From NCBI GenBank assembly GCA_900553255.1, contig USCI01000007.1, positions 1 to 49,591 of the forward strand: DNA of 49,591 bases, read 5' to 3'. This DNA comes from an uncultured Oscillospiraceae bacterium (GTDB lineage Bacteria > Bacillota > Clostridia > Oscillospirales > Acutalibacteraceae). How positions within the stretch are numbered: the first letter of the stretch is position 1; each line of letters opens with the position of its first letter. The notes under the pieces were generated by a model. The model ran no database searches, had not been told where the DNA came from, and saw only the letters and a program-made list of their open reading frames with translations. Shown here piece after piece: positions 41,157-49,591 of this stretch. The position numbers were made by a program, and so were the translations under genes.

Positions 41157-43556
41157 ATGCAGTATGGCAGATTTGACGATAAGCGGCGGGAATATGTGGT
41201 GGAGCGGGTGGACACACCGGTTTCCTGGACAAATTACATCGGCGTAAACGACTACTGCGCCGTTCTCAACCAGACGGCGGGCGGCTATTCGTTTTACCGT
41301 TCGCCGCAGTATCACCGGGTGACGCGGTTCCGACCGAACGGTGTGCCGCTGGACCGGCCCGGGCACTATGTCTATCTGCGGGACGACGACTCCGGGGATT
41401 ACTGGTCGGTGTCCTGGCAGCCGGTGGGCAAGCCGCTCGACAAAGCCAAATATACCTGCCGGCATGGCCTGTCGTACAGCCGTTATCAATGCACCTACAG
41501 CGGCATTGCCGCCGAACAGACGGTTTTTGTCCCGCTTGGCGACCCGGTGGAGCTTTGGGATGTGCGGGTGAGCAACCTCTCCGACCGGCCGCGCCGGCTG
41601 AGTGTATACGGGTATATCGAGTGGTCGTATCACCATATTGAGATGGACAACCAGAATTTTCAGATGTCCAACTATGCCTCCGGCAGCGCCTATGAGGACG
41701 ATGCGGTGGTGTACGATTTATTTTACGAGGAATTCGGCTATCAGTTTTTTACCGCGAGCTTTCGCCCGGACGGGTTTGATGCGCTGCGCGACAGCTTTAT
41801 CGGCGTGTATCACGACGAAAGCAATCCGGTCGGGGTGATCCGCGGCGAGCTGTCGGGGAGCTACGAAAAAACCGGCAATCACTGCGCCGCCCTGCAGAAG
41901 CATATCACGCTGGCGCCCGGGGAAGAGGTGCGGCTGATTTTCATGCTCGGGCAGGGTAAGGCCGATGCCGCCCGGGCGGCGCGGGAGCGCTACCGCGATA
42001 CACAGGCGGTGGATCGCTATTTTGCTGCTCTGGCGGCCTACTGGGACGATAAGCTGTCCCGGCTGCAGGTGGATACCCCCAACGCCGGAATGAATACCGC
42101 GCTCAATATCTGGAACCTATACCAAAGCGAGGTCAATATCCTGTTTTCCCGCTTTGCATCCTTTATCGAGGTGGGCGGGCGCACCGGGCTGGGCTACCGC
42201 GACACAGCACAGGATGCGATGTGCGTGCCGCATTCCAACCCGCAGAAATGCCGGCAGCGGCTGGTCGAGCTGCTGCGCGGGGAAACACAGGCGGGCTATG
42301 GGCTGCACCTGTTTCAGCCGGAATGGTTTGACCCGGACCGCGACGAAGCAAAACCGTTCCGCTCGCCGACCGTTGTGCCGGAGGTGAACGTGCGGGACAT
42401 CATCAGCGACGATCTGAAGAACGTCTGCTCGGACGATGCGCTGTGGCTGGTGCCGGCGGTGACGGAATATATCAAGGAAACCGGCGAGGAAGCGTTCCTG
42501 GAGGAGACGTTCGGTTACGCGGACGGCGGCAGCGGCACGGTTTACGAGCACCTGACCCGGATCCTGGATTTCACCGCCCGGCAGGTGGGACAAAACGGCA
42601 TTGCCAAGGGATTGCGCGCCGACTGGAACGACTGCCTGAACCTGGGCGGCGGAGAAAGCGCGATGGTCAGCTTCCTGCATGTCTGGGCAATTGATGCTTT
42701 CCTGGAGCTGGCACGCCGCTGCGGTCGGCAGGAGGATGTCGAACGGTATACGGCGATGGCGGAGAAGGTGCGTGCGGCCTGCGAACGGGTGCTGTGGGAC
42801 GGAAAATGGTATATCCGCGGCATCACCGCCTCCGGTCGGAAGATCGGTACGAGCAACGATACCGAGGGGAAGGTGCACATGGAGTCGAACACCTGGGCGG
42901 TGATCTCCGGCGTGGCGCAGGGCGAGCGGGCGCTTTCCGCGATGAACAGCGTAGACGAGTACCTGTATACGCCGTACGGCCTGCTGCTCAATGCACCGTC
43001 ATACACGATGCCGGACGACGAAATCGGCTTTGTCACGCGGGTATACCCCGGTGTCAAGGAAAACGGCGCGATTTTCAGCCATCCGAATCCGTGGGCGTGG
43101 GTGGCGGAGGCCAAGCTCGGCCGAGGCGACCGTGCGATGAAATTCTATAACGCACTGCTGCCGCAGAACCAGAACGACTGCATCGAAGTGAGGCAGGCCG
43201 AACCGTATTCCTACTGCCAGTTTGTCATGGGGAAGGATCACACCGCCTTCGGCCGGGCGCGTCATCCCTTTATGACCGGCTCCGGCGGCTGGGCGTATTT
43301 TGCCGCCACCCGCTGGCTGCTCGGCGTGCGCCCGGATTTCGACGGGCTGTGGATCGATCCCTGTATTCCCTCTGACTGGAAGGGCTTTTCGGTGATCCGC
43401 CGCTGGCGCGGTGCGGAATACCGGATTGCGGTGCACAACCCCAACGGCCGTCAAAAGGGCGTCACAAAGCTGATCGTGGACGGCGGAGAGCGGGAGGTTG
43501 CCAAAATCCCGCTGCATCCCGCAGGGAGCACGGTGCGGGTTGACGCATATATGTAA
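41157..43556 (+). CDS. Cellobiose phosphorylase-type GH94 enzyme
   Basis: 799 residues, the size of cellobiose phosphorylase. The start MQYGRFDDKRREYVV and TPVSWTNYIG are typical. The N-terminal beta-sandwich (to about 280) is followed by the (alpha/alpha)6 catalytic barrel with GRTGLGYRDTAQDAM (about 340-355) and the catalytic general acid in LRADWNDCLNLGG (Asp about 488). The C-terminal jelly roll ends at about 799. It splits cellobiose (or a similar beta-glucoside) with phosphate to glucose 1-phosphate and glucose. Laminaribiose or chitobiose specificity cannot be excluded. ATG 41157 follows AAAGGAATGGGG; an in-frame ATG at 41133 is possible. Followed after 15 bases by a phosphoglucomutase fragment, the logical next enzyme. 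Confidence 0.92.
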   Translation: MQYGRFDDKRREYVVERVDTPVSWTNYIGVNDYCAVLNQTAGGYSFYRSPQYHRVTRFRPNGVPLDRPGHYVYLRDDDSGDYWSVSWQPVGKPLDKAKYTCRHGLSYSRYQCTYSGIAAEQTVFVPLGDPVELWDVRVSNLSDRPRRLSVYGYIEWSYHHIEMDNQNFQMSNYASGSAYEDDAVVYDLFYEEFGYQFFTASFRPDGFDALRDSFIGVYHDESNPVGVIRGELSGSYEKTGNHCAALQKHITLAPGEEVRLIFMLGQGKADAARAARERYRDTQAVDRYFAALAAYWDDKLSRLQVDTPNAGMNTALNIWNLYQSEVNILFSRFASFIEVGGRTGLGYRDTAQDAMCVPHSNPQKCRQRLVELLRGETQAGYGLHLFQPEWFDPDRDEAKPFRSPTVVPEVNVRDIISDDLKNVCSDDALWLVPAVTEYIKETGEEAFLEETFGYADGGSGTVYEHLTRILDFTARQVGQNGIAKGLRADWNDCLNLGGGESAMVSFLHVWAIDAFLELARRCGRQEDVERYTAMAEKVRAACERVLWDGKWYIRGITASGRKIGTSNDTEGKVHMESNTWAVISGVAQGERALSAMNSVDEYLYTPYGLLLNAPSYTMPDDEIGFVTRVYPGVKENGAIFSHPNPWAWVAEAKLGRGDRAMKFYNALLPQNQNDCIEVRQAEPYSYCQFVMGKDHTAFGRARHPFMTGSGGWAYFAATRWLLGVRPDFDGLWIDPCIPSDWKGFSVIRRWRGAEYRIAVHNPNGRQKGVTKLIVDGGEREVAKIPLHPAGSTVRVDAYM

Positions 43557-43571
43557 ACGGAAAGGAATGGC

Positions 43572-44303
43572 ATGACCATGATACACTTCGGGACCGGCGG
43601 CTGGCGGGCGATTATCGGGGAGGACTTCACCAAGGCAAACGTGCAGCGTCTGACCTGCGCACTGGCGCGGAAAATGAAGGAGGAAGGGGCGGACCAAAAC
43701 GGCTTTGTCATCGGTTACGACCGCCGCTTTTTGTCCAGAGAAGCGGCACGGTGGGCGGCGGAGGTGATGGCCGGCGAGTGCATTCCCTGCCGGCTCATCA
43801 ACCGGGAAGCGCCCACGCCGCTGATTATGTTTGCAGTGGGCTATTACGGCATGCGGTATGGTCTGGCGGTCACCGCCAGCCATAACCCGGCGCTGTACAA
43901 CGGGATCAAGGTGTTTATGCAGGGCGGACGCGATGCGGATGAGGCGCTGACCGACACGCTCGAGGCGACCATCGCGCAGCTCGACGACCGGGATATCCCC
44001 GTCGTCCCGTATGAACAGGCCGTGGCCGAAGGCCGGGTGGAGGAGGTTGACCCGCTCAATCCGTATCTGGATTCCATCATCCGCTCAGTCAATATGGACG
44101 CCATCCGCAGCCGGGGGCTTCGGGTTATCCTTGACCCGATGTACGGCGTGTCCCGCACCTCGCTGCAGACCATTCTGCTCACCGCGCGCTGTGACGTGGA
44201 CGTGATCCATGAACGGCACGATACGCTGTTCGGCGGGCGCCTGCCGGCGCCGAGCCGGCAGACGCTGTCCGCTCTGCGCAGCGTTGGGGGTGTAGGAGGG
44301 TAG
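43572..44303 (+). pseudogene. Phosphoglucomutase/phosphomannomutase, truncated after the N-terminal half
   Basis: 243 residues against about 480-500 for the family. The start is intact (IHFGTGGWRAIIGEDF), the phosphoserine loop TASHNPALYNGIKV (about 98-111) is present, and domain II begins (VILDPMYGVS) and runs to RHDTLFGGRLPAPSRQTLSAL. After ALRS the sequence becomes VGGVGG and stops. The metal-binding DGDADR loop, the sugar-binding loop and the whole C-terminal half are missing, and no matching sequence follows in any frame before the binding-protein gene at 44478. It therefore cannot be an active mutase. A deletion probably joined it to the leader of the transporter genes. ATG 43572 follows GGAAAGGAATGG. 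Confidence 0.85.
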
Positions 44304-44477
44304 CGGATCGGCGCTCCGGGTGCGTATTTGTCGTTTTTCGGGGAAGACTATTCCCTGCGGATGGCTCCAGAGGACGGAAGGCGTCTGGAAACAGCCGGGA
44401 AAAAGCCGCCGCATTCCGATGGGAAAACGGCGGCGTATGGAAGGAATATAGCAACAAAGCATAAAGGGGGAAACGGG
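44304..44477. other. Leader of the sugar ABC transporter after the phosphoglucomutase break
   Basis: 174 bases with a CCGCCG/CGGCGG stem-loop near 44408-44436 and no convincing promoter. The break at about 44285 is the likely deletion junction. Confidence 0.4.
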
Positions 44478-45773
44478 ATGAGACGAGCGATTGCCCTGGG
44501 ACTGTCTGTCCTGATGTGTACGGCCCTGTTTTCCGGCTGCAGCCGGGAGACGGACGAGGGCGGCAAAAAGGTAACGCTGAAGGTCGTCACACAGTTCGGC
44601 GGCGAAGACCCGAATACCGAGCTGTTCAATACGATGATCAAAGAATGGGAAAACAAGACCGGGAACAAGGTCACCAATAACTCCGATAAGGCGGACAACG
44701 AGTGGAAATCGAAGGTGATCGCGGATTTCACCACCGGCGGAGAGCCGGACGTGATGTTCTTTTTCAACGGTACGGTTGCCGAACCGATTCTGGATAAAAT
44801 CGTAACGGTGGATGAAATTCAGGCGGAGGATCCGGAATACGGCAAGAATATCCGCTCTGCCGTCATGAATGCCGCCGGCAACCTCGACGCCGAGGGACGG
44901 CCGATTTCGGTGCCGATGACCGGTATCGCCGAAGGGCTGTTCTGCAACAAGACGCTTTTTGCGCAGTATAACCTCGAGCTGCCGAGCGACTGGGACAGCT
45001 TTATGCAGGCGGTTGAGACGTTCAAAAACAACGGGGTGATCCCGATTGCCGCCTCGCTCGGCGGTGAGGCGCACTATTTCTTTGACCACCTGCTGCTTGC
45101 GGTCGGCGGCGAAGAGGCGCTGGCGGTGAATCCGACGACCGAGGCGGAGGTGCCGGCCTCCTGGGCAAAGGGGCTCGGCCTGCTCAAGACGCTGTACGAC
45201 GCCGGCGCCTTTCCGAAGGATACCGCCTCGATCAAGGGGGATGACGCGCGGATTTATTTCCGCCGCGGTGAGGCGGCGATGTATCTAGACGGCTCCTGGT
45301 TCAGCGTGGTGGACGCCTCGACCGAAGGGGCGAAGGTAACCGAGGAGGATGTCGAGGTTGTGCCGTTCCCGTCATATACCGAGAGCACGAACAAGCCCGG
45401 TACCGTTTTGTCGGGATACACCTCCGGCTGGTATATCTCGCGCAAATGCTGGGAGGATAAGGACAAGCGGGCGGCTGCGATCGATTTTGTCAAGAGCATG
45501 TCGAGCGATGAGGGGATCACCCGTTTTGCGGAAGCCAACGGCGGTTTTCCCGCTTCGGACGGCGTGGTGGTCGACGAAAGCAAGATGACGGTGCAGAAAC
45601 GGCAGTTTGACGCGCTTCTCAAAGCAGCGCCGGTGACGCCGGGTGTGCTGCAGGATAACCTGCAGAAGGCCGCGTTTGAGGTTTATCTGAATAATGCGAC
45701 CAAGCTTGCCCGCGGCGAGATTACCCCCGAAGAGGTTATCCGCGAGATGGTGAAGGAAAACCAGCCGCTTTAA
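44478..45773 (+). CDS. Sugar ABC transporter substrate-binding lipoprotein
   Basis: 431 residues. A signal peptide with lipobox LFSGC (lipid-bearing Cys21) is followed by the cluster-B binding fold: VTQFGGEDPNTELFNTMIKE, EPDVMFFFN (about 91) and GYTSGWYISRKCWED (about 314). It captures an oligosaccharide outside the membrane for the two permeases that follow. The neighbouring cellobiose phosphorylase suggests a beta-glucoside, but this is inference. The ATG at 44478 follows AAAGGGGGAAACGGG; the frame is open 150 bases upstream but without a site. Length is normal. Confidence 0.93.
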   Translation: MRRAIALGLSVLMCTALFSGCSRETDEGGKKVTLKVVTQFGGEDPNTELFNTMIKEWENKTGNKVTNNSDKADNEWKSKVIADFTTGGEPDVMFFFNGTVAEPILDKIVTVDEIQAEDPEYGKNIRSAVMNAAGNLDAEGRPISVPMTGIAEGLFCNKTLFAQYNLELPSDWDSFMQAVETFKNNGVIPIAASLGGEAHYFFDHLLLAVGGEEALAVNPTTEAEVPASWAKGLGLLKTLYDAGAFPKDTASIKGDDARIYFRRGEAAMYLDGSWFSVVDASTEGAKVTEEDVEVVPFPSYTESTNKPGTVLSGYTSGWYISRKCWEDKDKRAAAIDFVKSMSSDEGITRFAEANGGFPASDGVVVDESKMTVQKRQFDALLKAAPVTPGVLQDNLQKAAFEVYLNNATKLARGEITPEEVIREMVKENQPL

Positions 45774-45848
45774 AGCAAATAAAGCATCCCGGGGAGGCGA
45801 GGCCCACCGCCTTGTCTCCCCGTTTTCGGCGAGAAGGGAATGGTCGTA

Positions 45849-46784
45849 ATGGCGAAGGCAGAAAGTGCGGTCCGGCGAAGGCGCCGCAGCGCCGGTCCGG
45901 TGGGCGAGGCGATGATATACAAGCGGAAATGGCCGGCGGCGGTGTTCCTGATTCCGGCGTTTTTGTTTATGGTGATTTTTCTGTACTACCCGTTTTTCCG
46001 GAATATCGTGGATTCGTTTTTCAACATCCGGATCCTGGGAGGGCCGACGGGAAAATTCATCGGGTTTGAAAACTATCTGAAAATCGTTCCCGGGCTGGAG
46101 ACAACCGACCCGAACATGATGACGGCGCTGGGAAACACCCTGCTGCTCATGCTGTGCACCATTGTATTCCAGGTGGGGATTGCGCTGCTCCTCGCCCTGA
46201 TGGTGGATTCGATACGCCGCGGCGCCCAGGTGTTCCGCACCCTGTTCTTTTTCCCGATTGTGGTATCCGCCACCGCGCTCGGCCTGATGTTCAATCTGCT
46301 CCTCATGTCCCGCGGGCCGATTAACCAGATTATCGAAAGATTCGGCGGCGAGGCGATTATTTTCAAAGAGGAATACACCTTCCTGACGATGGCAATCCCG
46401 GTAATCTGGCAGTATGTGGGCTTTTATTTCGTCATTCTGGTGACCGGGCTGAACAACATCTCGGAGGATATCAAGGAGGCGGCCGCCATCGACGGAGCAA
46501 TCGGGCTTAAACGCATCTGGTATATCACCCTGCCGCTTCTGCGCAACGTGCTGATCACCTGCCTGACCCTGTCGATTACCGGTGCGCTCAAGGTGTTCGA
46601 TATGCCGTGGGTGATGTTCCCGCCGAACTTTTCCGAGGCGTACCTGACCGGCACGTATATGTATTACCAGACCTTCAACGTGGGCAACGTGGACTATGCG
46701 GCGGCAATCGCGGTGGTGATCGTTTTGCTGGGCGTGGTGCTGTCCCGCCTGAGCCGGCTGGTTTTCCGCGAGAAGGATTACTGA
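45849..46784 (+). CDS. Sugar ABC transporter permease (MalF/UgpA type)
   Basis: 311 residues, a basic N-terminus and six membrane helices, the first at about 28-50 (PAAVFLIPAFLFMVIFLYYP). The EAA loop is EAAAIDGAIGLKRIWYITLP (about 213-232). It pairs with the next gene and the lipoprotein above. ATG 45849 has an AAGGGA nine bases upstream; the ATG at 45840 abuts that site and is less likely. Confidence 0.93.
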   Translation: MAKAESAVRRRRRSAGPVGEAMIYKRKWPAAVFLIPAFLFMVIFLYYPFFRNIVDSFFNIRILGGPTGKFIGFENYLKIVPGLETTDPNMMTALGNTLLLMLCTIVFQVGIALLLALMVDSIRRGAQVFRTLFFFPIVVSATALGLMFNLLLMSRGPINQIIERFGGEAIIFKEEYTFLTMAIPVIWQYVGFYFVILVTGLNNISEDIKEAAAIDGAIGLKRIWYITLPLLRNVLITCLTLSITGALKVFDMPWVMFPPNFSEAYLTGTYMYYQTFNVGNVDYAAAIAVVIVLLGVVLSRLSRLVFREKDY

Positions 46785-46803
46785 AAAGGGGAGGCGTGAC
46801 CGG

Positions 46804-47646
46804 ATGAAACACAAAAGAAAAGTCAGCCTGTCCCATGTGGTGATCTATATCGTGCTGATCCTGTGGGCGCTGACCACCGTAACCCCGTTTTTATGGGTGG
46901 TGATGAGCTCCTTTAAGGATAAGGATCTCATCGAACTGCAGTCCTTTTCGCTCCATTTCACCCCCACCCTCGACAACTATATCAAGACCTTTGAAAAGCC
47001 GCCGCAGTCGGTCTGGATGGCGTACTGGAACAGCCTGCTGATCTCCGGCGTGGTAACGATCGGCGTGATCCTGCTCGCCGGTATGGCGTCCTTTGCAATG
47101 GTGCGGTACCGCTTCCGGGGCAAGCGTTTTCTCGAAGGGCTGATTGTCGCCAGCCTGATGTTCCCGGTGTTTTCCACCATCATCCCGGTTTTCCAGATGA
47201 TGTACAAGCTGAATGTGGTGGACAATCCGGTCGGCGTGATCCTGCCGCAGATCGCGGGCAACCTGTCCTTTGCCATTGTGATCCTGATGGGCTATATCCG
47301 CGGCATGCCGGTGGATCTGGAGGAATCGGCCTTTCTCGAGGGCTGCAACGTATTCCAGGTGTTTTATAAGGTGATTATCCCGATCAGCCGCCCGGCCTTC
47401 GCCACGGTGGGGATTTTTTCCTTCCTGTGGTCGTATAACGATCTGTTTACCCAGCTGTTTTTCCTGCGCAGCGCCAAAAACTGGACCATCACCCGGTTCC
47501 TGAATGAGGTCAGCTCGAAATACGGTACCGACTACGGCATGATGTGCGCGGTGGTGACTCTGATTTTCATTCCGGTGATGATTGTCTATATTTTCCTGCA
47601 GAAAAACATTATCCGCGGACTGACCGCCGGCGCTATCAAAGGATAA
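46804..47646 (+). CDS. Sugar ABC transporter permease (MalG/UgpE type)
   Basis: 280 residues with six helices. The family's opening (IYIVLILWALTTVTPFLWVV, WVVMSSFKDKDLI) and the EAA loop ESAFLEGCNVFQVFYKVIIP (about 178-197), then RPAFATVGIFSFLWSYNDLF are clear. Ribosome site GGGGAGG. No ATPase gene follows; the operon ends in a strong terminator, so a shared MsmK/MsiK-type ATPase elsewhere probably powers the importer. Confidence 0.94.
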   Translation: MKHKRKVSLSHVVIYIVLILWALTTVTPFLWVVMSSFKDKDLIELQSFSLHFTPTLDNYIKTFEKPPQSVWMAYWNSLLISGVVTIGVILLAGMASFAMVRYRFRGKRFLEGLIVASLMFPVFSTIIPVFQMMYKLNVVDNPVGVILPQIAGNLSFAIVILMGYIRGMPVDLEESAFLEGCNVFQVFYKVIIPISRPAFATVGIFSFLWSYNDLFTQLFFLRSAKNWTITRFLNEVSSKYGTDYGMMCAVVTLIFIPVMIVYIFLQKNIIRGLTAGAIKG

Positions 47647-47680
47647 AAAAGGAGGAGATGCTGCCATCTCCTCTTTTTTT
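47645..47680. terminator. Bidirectional terminator between the sugar transporter and uvrC
   Basis: AAAAAAGGAGGAGATG pairs with CATCTCCTCTTTTTT (one bulged G, short loop). Both strands have a run of at least six T, so it ends both converging genes. Confidence 0.85.
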
Positions 47681-49517
47681 ATGTCTCCGCCTGAAAATGG
47701 GCGTATATTGCTTCTGCAGCGGGGCGGGAAACCCCTTTTACCGCACACAGCTCGTCGACCGTGGCGCCGCGGATGGCCCTGAGCGAGCCGAAATGCCGCA
47801 GCAGCGCTTTGGCCCGCGCCTCGCCGACGCCCTCGATCTGGGTCAGGGTCGTGTTGATGCTGGATTTTTTCCGCCGCTTGCGGTGGTAGTCGATCGAATA
47901 GCGGTGTACCTCCTCCTGGATGGCCGACACCAGCGTAAAGGCGGAGCGTTTGGCATGAATTGTGATTTCGCCGCCGTCCTCCGCAATCGCGCGGGTGCGG
48001 TGGTGGTCATCCTTGACCATGCCGAACACCGGGATTTCCGGATGCCGCCCCGCAACGAGCGGGCGGATCACCGAGACATGCCCCTTGCCGCCGTCGAGAA
48101 GGATCAGATCCGGCAGACGTCCGAAGCCGCTGCCTTCCCCGCGGTGCTTGTCGTATTCATCCAGCCGCCGGGTGAGCACCTCCTGCATCGCGCCGTAGTC
48201 ATCCTGCATGTTCTCTTCGCTGATCAGGAAGCGGCGGTAGGCGGACTTGCACGGCCGGCCGTTTTCAAAGACCACCATGCCCGCGACCGTATCGCTGCCG
48301 GCGGTGTGGGAGATATCGTAGCTTTCGATGTAAACCGGCGGCTCCGCCAGGCCGAGCAGTTTGGCCAGCTCGTCGAGCGCGGCGGCGTCCCGGCCTGCAA
48401 TGCCGGCCTTCTGTGCAAGCCGCTCGGCGGCGTTGTTGCGGCACATTTCCACCAGGTGCGCCTGCTCGCCCTTCTGCGGCTGTACGATGTGCACCCGCCG
48501 CCCGGCTTTTTCGCCCAGCCATTTTTCCAGCAGCTCGGCGTCCTCGATCTCGCCGTCCACCGTGATCTGCGGCGGCACAGCCTCCCGCATGGTGTAATAG
48601 CGCCGAAGGAACTCCGCCCGGGCGCTCGGCAGCGTATCCACGTCATCGATCAGGAAGTGCTCGCGGTCGGACAGGCTGCCGCCGGTGAAACGGAAGACCT
48701 CAAAGCAGGCGCCACCCGGCCCCTGCGCGATCGCGATGACGTCCTGTTCCTGTACGCGGGACATCACCACCTTCTGCTTCTGGCCGAGCCGTTTGATCGC
48801 CTGAATTCGGTCGCGCAGCCGTGCGGCCTTTTCAAATTCCAGGTTTTCCGCCGCGGCTTCCATACGCTCGGTCAGGGTCGCAATCATCCGGCTGCTGCCC
48901 TGTGTGAGGAATTCGATGGCCTGGTTCAGCCGCTCGTTGTAGTCGGCCTCGGAAACCTTGCCGGTACAGGGGGCGCAGCACTGGTCGATGTAGTGGTTCA
49001 GGCAGGGGCGTTCCCGCCGCCCTTTGCCGAAGGTACGGTTGCAGGTGGGCAGCTGGAAGACCCGGCAGGCCTCGTCCACCGCCTCCTTGACCGTGTAGGA
49101 ACTGATGTAGGGGCCGATATAGCGGGCGCCGTCGTCGAGCTTCTGCTTGGCCTCGGAAATGCGGGAATAGGGCGGGGGAGACACCCGGATATAATGGTAC
49201 CCCTTGTCGTCCTTGAGCAAAATGTTGTACTTAGGACTGTACTGCTTGATCAGCGAGCACTCCAGCACCAGCGCCTCAAATTCGCTGTCCGCCAGGATGT
49301 AATCGAAATGATCGACGTGCAGCACCATCTGCCGGACCTTCTCGGGATGCTTGGCGTCCGATCCAAAATACTGGCTGACCCGGTTTTTGAGGGCCTTGGC
49401 CTTGCCGATATAGATGATGTGGTCCTGAGCGTTTTTCATAATGTATACGCCCGGGGTCAGCGGCAGCGCCATCGCCTTGCGGCGCAGCTCGCCGAGCTTG
49501 GGGTTCTGTTCGGTCAT
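47679..49517 (-). CDS. uvrC: Excinuclease ABC subunit C
   Basis: 612 residues, the usual UvrC length. An N-terminal GIY-YIG nuclease (GVYIMKNAQDHIIYIGKAKALKNRV, in part; residues about 24-48) makes the 3' incision; Cys-rich NRTFGKGRRERPCLNHYIDQCCAPC-like segment (about 160-185), UVR motif (about 205-240), the RNase H-like 5'-incision domain (ESYDISHTAGSDTVAG, about 395-410) and two C-terminal helix-hairpin-helix motifs (LTQIEGVGEARAKALLRHFG). Acts with UvrA/UvrB in nucleotide excision repair. ATG 49517 follows GGGAGG. No LexA box is visible in the 74 bases upstream that lie inside the window. Confidence 0.96.
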   Translation of the reverse strand: MTEQNPKLGELRRKAMALPLTPGVYIMKNAQDHIIYIGKAKALKNRVSQYFGSDAKHPEKVRQMVLHVDHFDYILADSEFEALVLECSLIKQYSPKYNILLKDDKGYHYIRVSPPPYSRISEAKQKLDDGARYIGPYISSYTVKEAVDEACRVFQLPTCNRTFGKGRRERPCLNHYIDQCCAPCTGKVSEADYNERLNQAIEFLTQGSSRMIATLTERMEAAAENLEFEKAARLRDRIQAIKRLGQKQKVVMSRVQEQDVIAIAQGPGGACFEVFRFTGGSLSDREHFLIDDVDTLPSARAEFLRRYYTMREAVPPQITVDGEIEDAELLEKWLGEKAGRRVHIVQPQKGEQAHLVEMCRNNAAERLAQKAGIAGRDAAALDELAKLLGLAEPPVYIESYDISHTAGSDTVAGMVVFENGRPCKSAYRRFLISEENMQDDYGAMQEVLTRRLDEYDKHRGEGSGFGRLPDLILLDGGKGHVSVIRPLVAGRHPEIPVFGMVKDDHHRTRAIAEDGGEITIHAKRSAFTLVSAIQEEVHRYSIDYHRKRRKKSSINTTLTQIEGVGEARAKALLRHFGSLRAIRGATVDELCAVKGVSRPAAEAIYAHFQAET

Positions 49518-49543
49518 GGAGGACCTCCCTTCGTGAAATCAAA

Positions 49544-49585
49544 ACCACCAGTGAACTGGTGGTATGCACAGGCCCTGGAAGGGCC
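49544..49585. repeat. Two adjacent small hairpins at the window edge
   Basis: ACCACCAG-TGAA-CTGGTGGT (49544-49563, perfect 8-bp stem, tetraloop) and GGCCCT-GGA-AGGGCC (49571-49585, perfect 6-bp stem). On the minus strand the first is followed by TTTTGATTT, so it may terminate transcription before uvrC. The tandem pattern also resembles subterminal hairpins of IS200/IS605-type elements, which I cannot confirm because the window ends. Confidence 0.4.
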
Positions 49586-49591
49586 AAATAC

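Noticed and set aside
1..49591. CRISPR arrays, tRNA or rRNA genes
   Set aside because: No regularly spaced repeats, no cloverleaf-like sequences with CCA-proximal TTCGAATC pattern in a tRNA context, and no rRNA segments were seen on reading both strands; a tRNA scan would settle it.

Overview
The window is a GC-rich chromosomal segment of an anaerobic, probably spore-forming Clostridia bacterium, with Oscillospirales/Ruminococcaceae the best guess. The evidence is Gram-positive style: strong GGAGG ribosome binding sites, several TTG/GTG starts, a tepA-ftsK/spoIIIE gene pair, a 2-hydroxyacyl-CoA dehydratase-type activase, a phasin/AarF pair, and a paired radical SAM/DUF4130 repair module. Most of it is ordinary core genome in short operons closed by clear hairpin terminators. 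No rRNA, tRNA or CRISPR array was seen.

Layout. 0-3.3 kb: a URO-D-family methyltransferase-like gene diverges from an AraC regulator, followed by an XpaC-like membrane protein on the minus strand. 3.4-8.6 kb: a BadF/DUF2229 activase family protein, normally one ~1400-residue chain, is split over two genes; a TepA/ClpP-like protease follows. 8.6-11.4 kb: a hairpin-rich non-coding stretch, then the FtsK/SpoIIIE translocase. 11.4-15.4 kb: malQ, a YgiQ radical SAM protein and an ACT-domain protein. 15.4-19.4 kb: a methionine/one-carbon operon (metF, a stand-alone MetH activation domain, metH). 19.4-24.1 kb: a Mug-type glycosylase, glyA, an esterase, rarA and an AAC(6')-like acetyltransferase. 24.1-28.6 kb: the polyamine operon potABCD behind a strong promoter and a 300-base structured leader. 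28.6-32.5 kb: phasin-AarF, a lone priming sugar transferase, and an Mrp/NBP35 ATPase.

32.5-34.8 kb is the only clearly accessory stretch: an AT-rich methyltransferase flanked by similar 18-base repeats, then the frameshifted remains of a large serine recombinase. 34.8-38.7 kb: an ABC exporter (ATPase plus a 1063-residue FtsX-type permease with a long coiled coil). 38.8-40.9 kb: a two-gene DNA-repair module (radical SAM plus DUF4130) whose promoter carries two LexA-type SOS boxes. 41.1-47.7 kb: cellobiose phosphorylase, a phosphoglucomutase cut off after about half its length, and a sugar ABC importer without its ATPase. 47.7-49.5 kb: uvrC on the minus strand, with two compact hairpins at the window edge.

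Working together: metF/metH/glyA form a one-carbon and methionine module; potABCD imports polyamines; cellobiose phosphorylase, the sugar importer and malQ suggest a diet of plant or host oligosaccharides; uvrC, rarA, the glycosylase and the SOS-controlled radical SAM pair are DNA-maintenance functions. The observations most worth following are the twin SOS boxes on the poorly characterised repair pair, the decayed recombinase island, the split activase, the PotD-like protein anchored by a C-terminal helix, the structured pot leader, and the truncated phosphoglucomutase.
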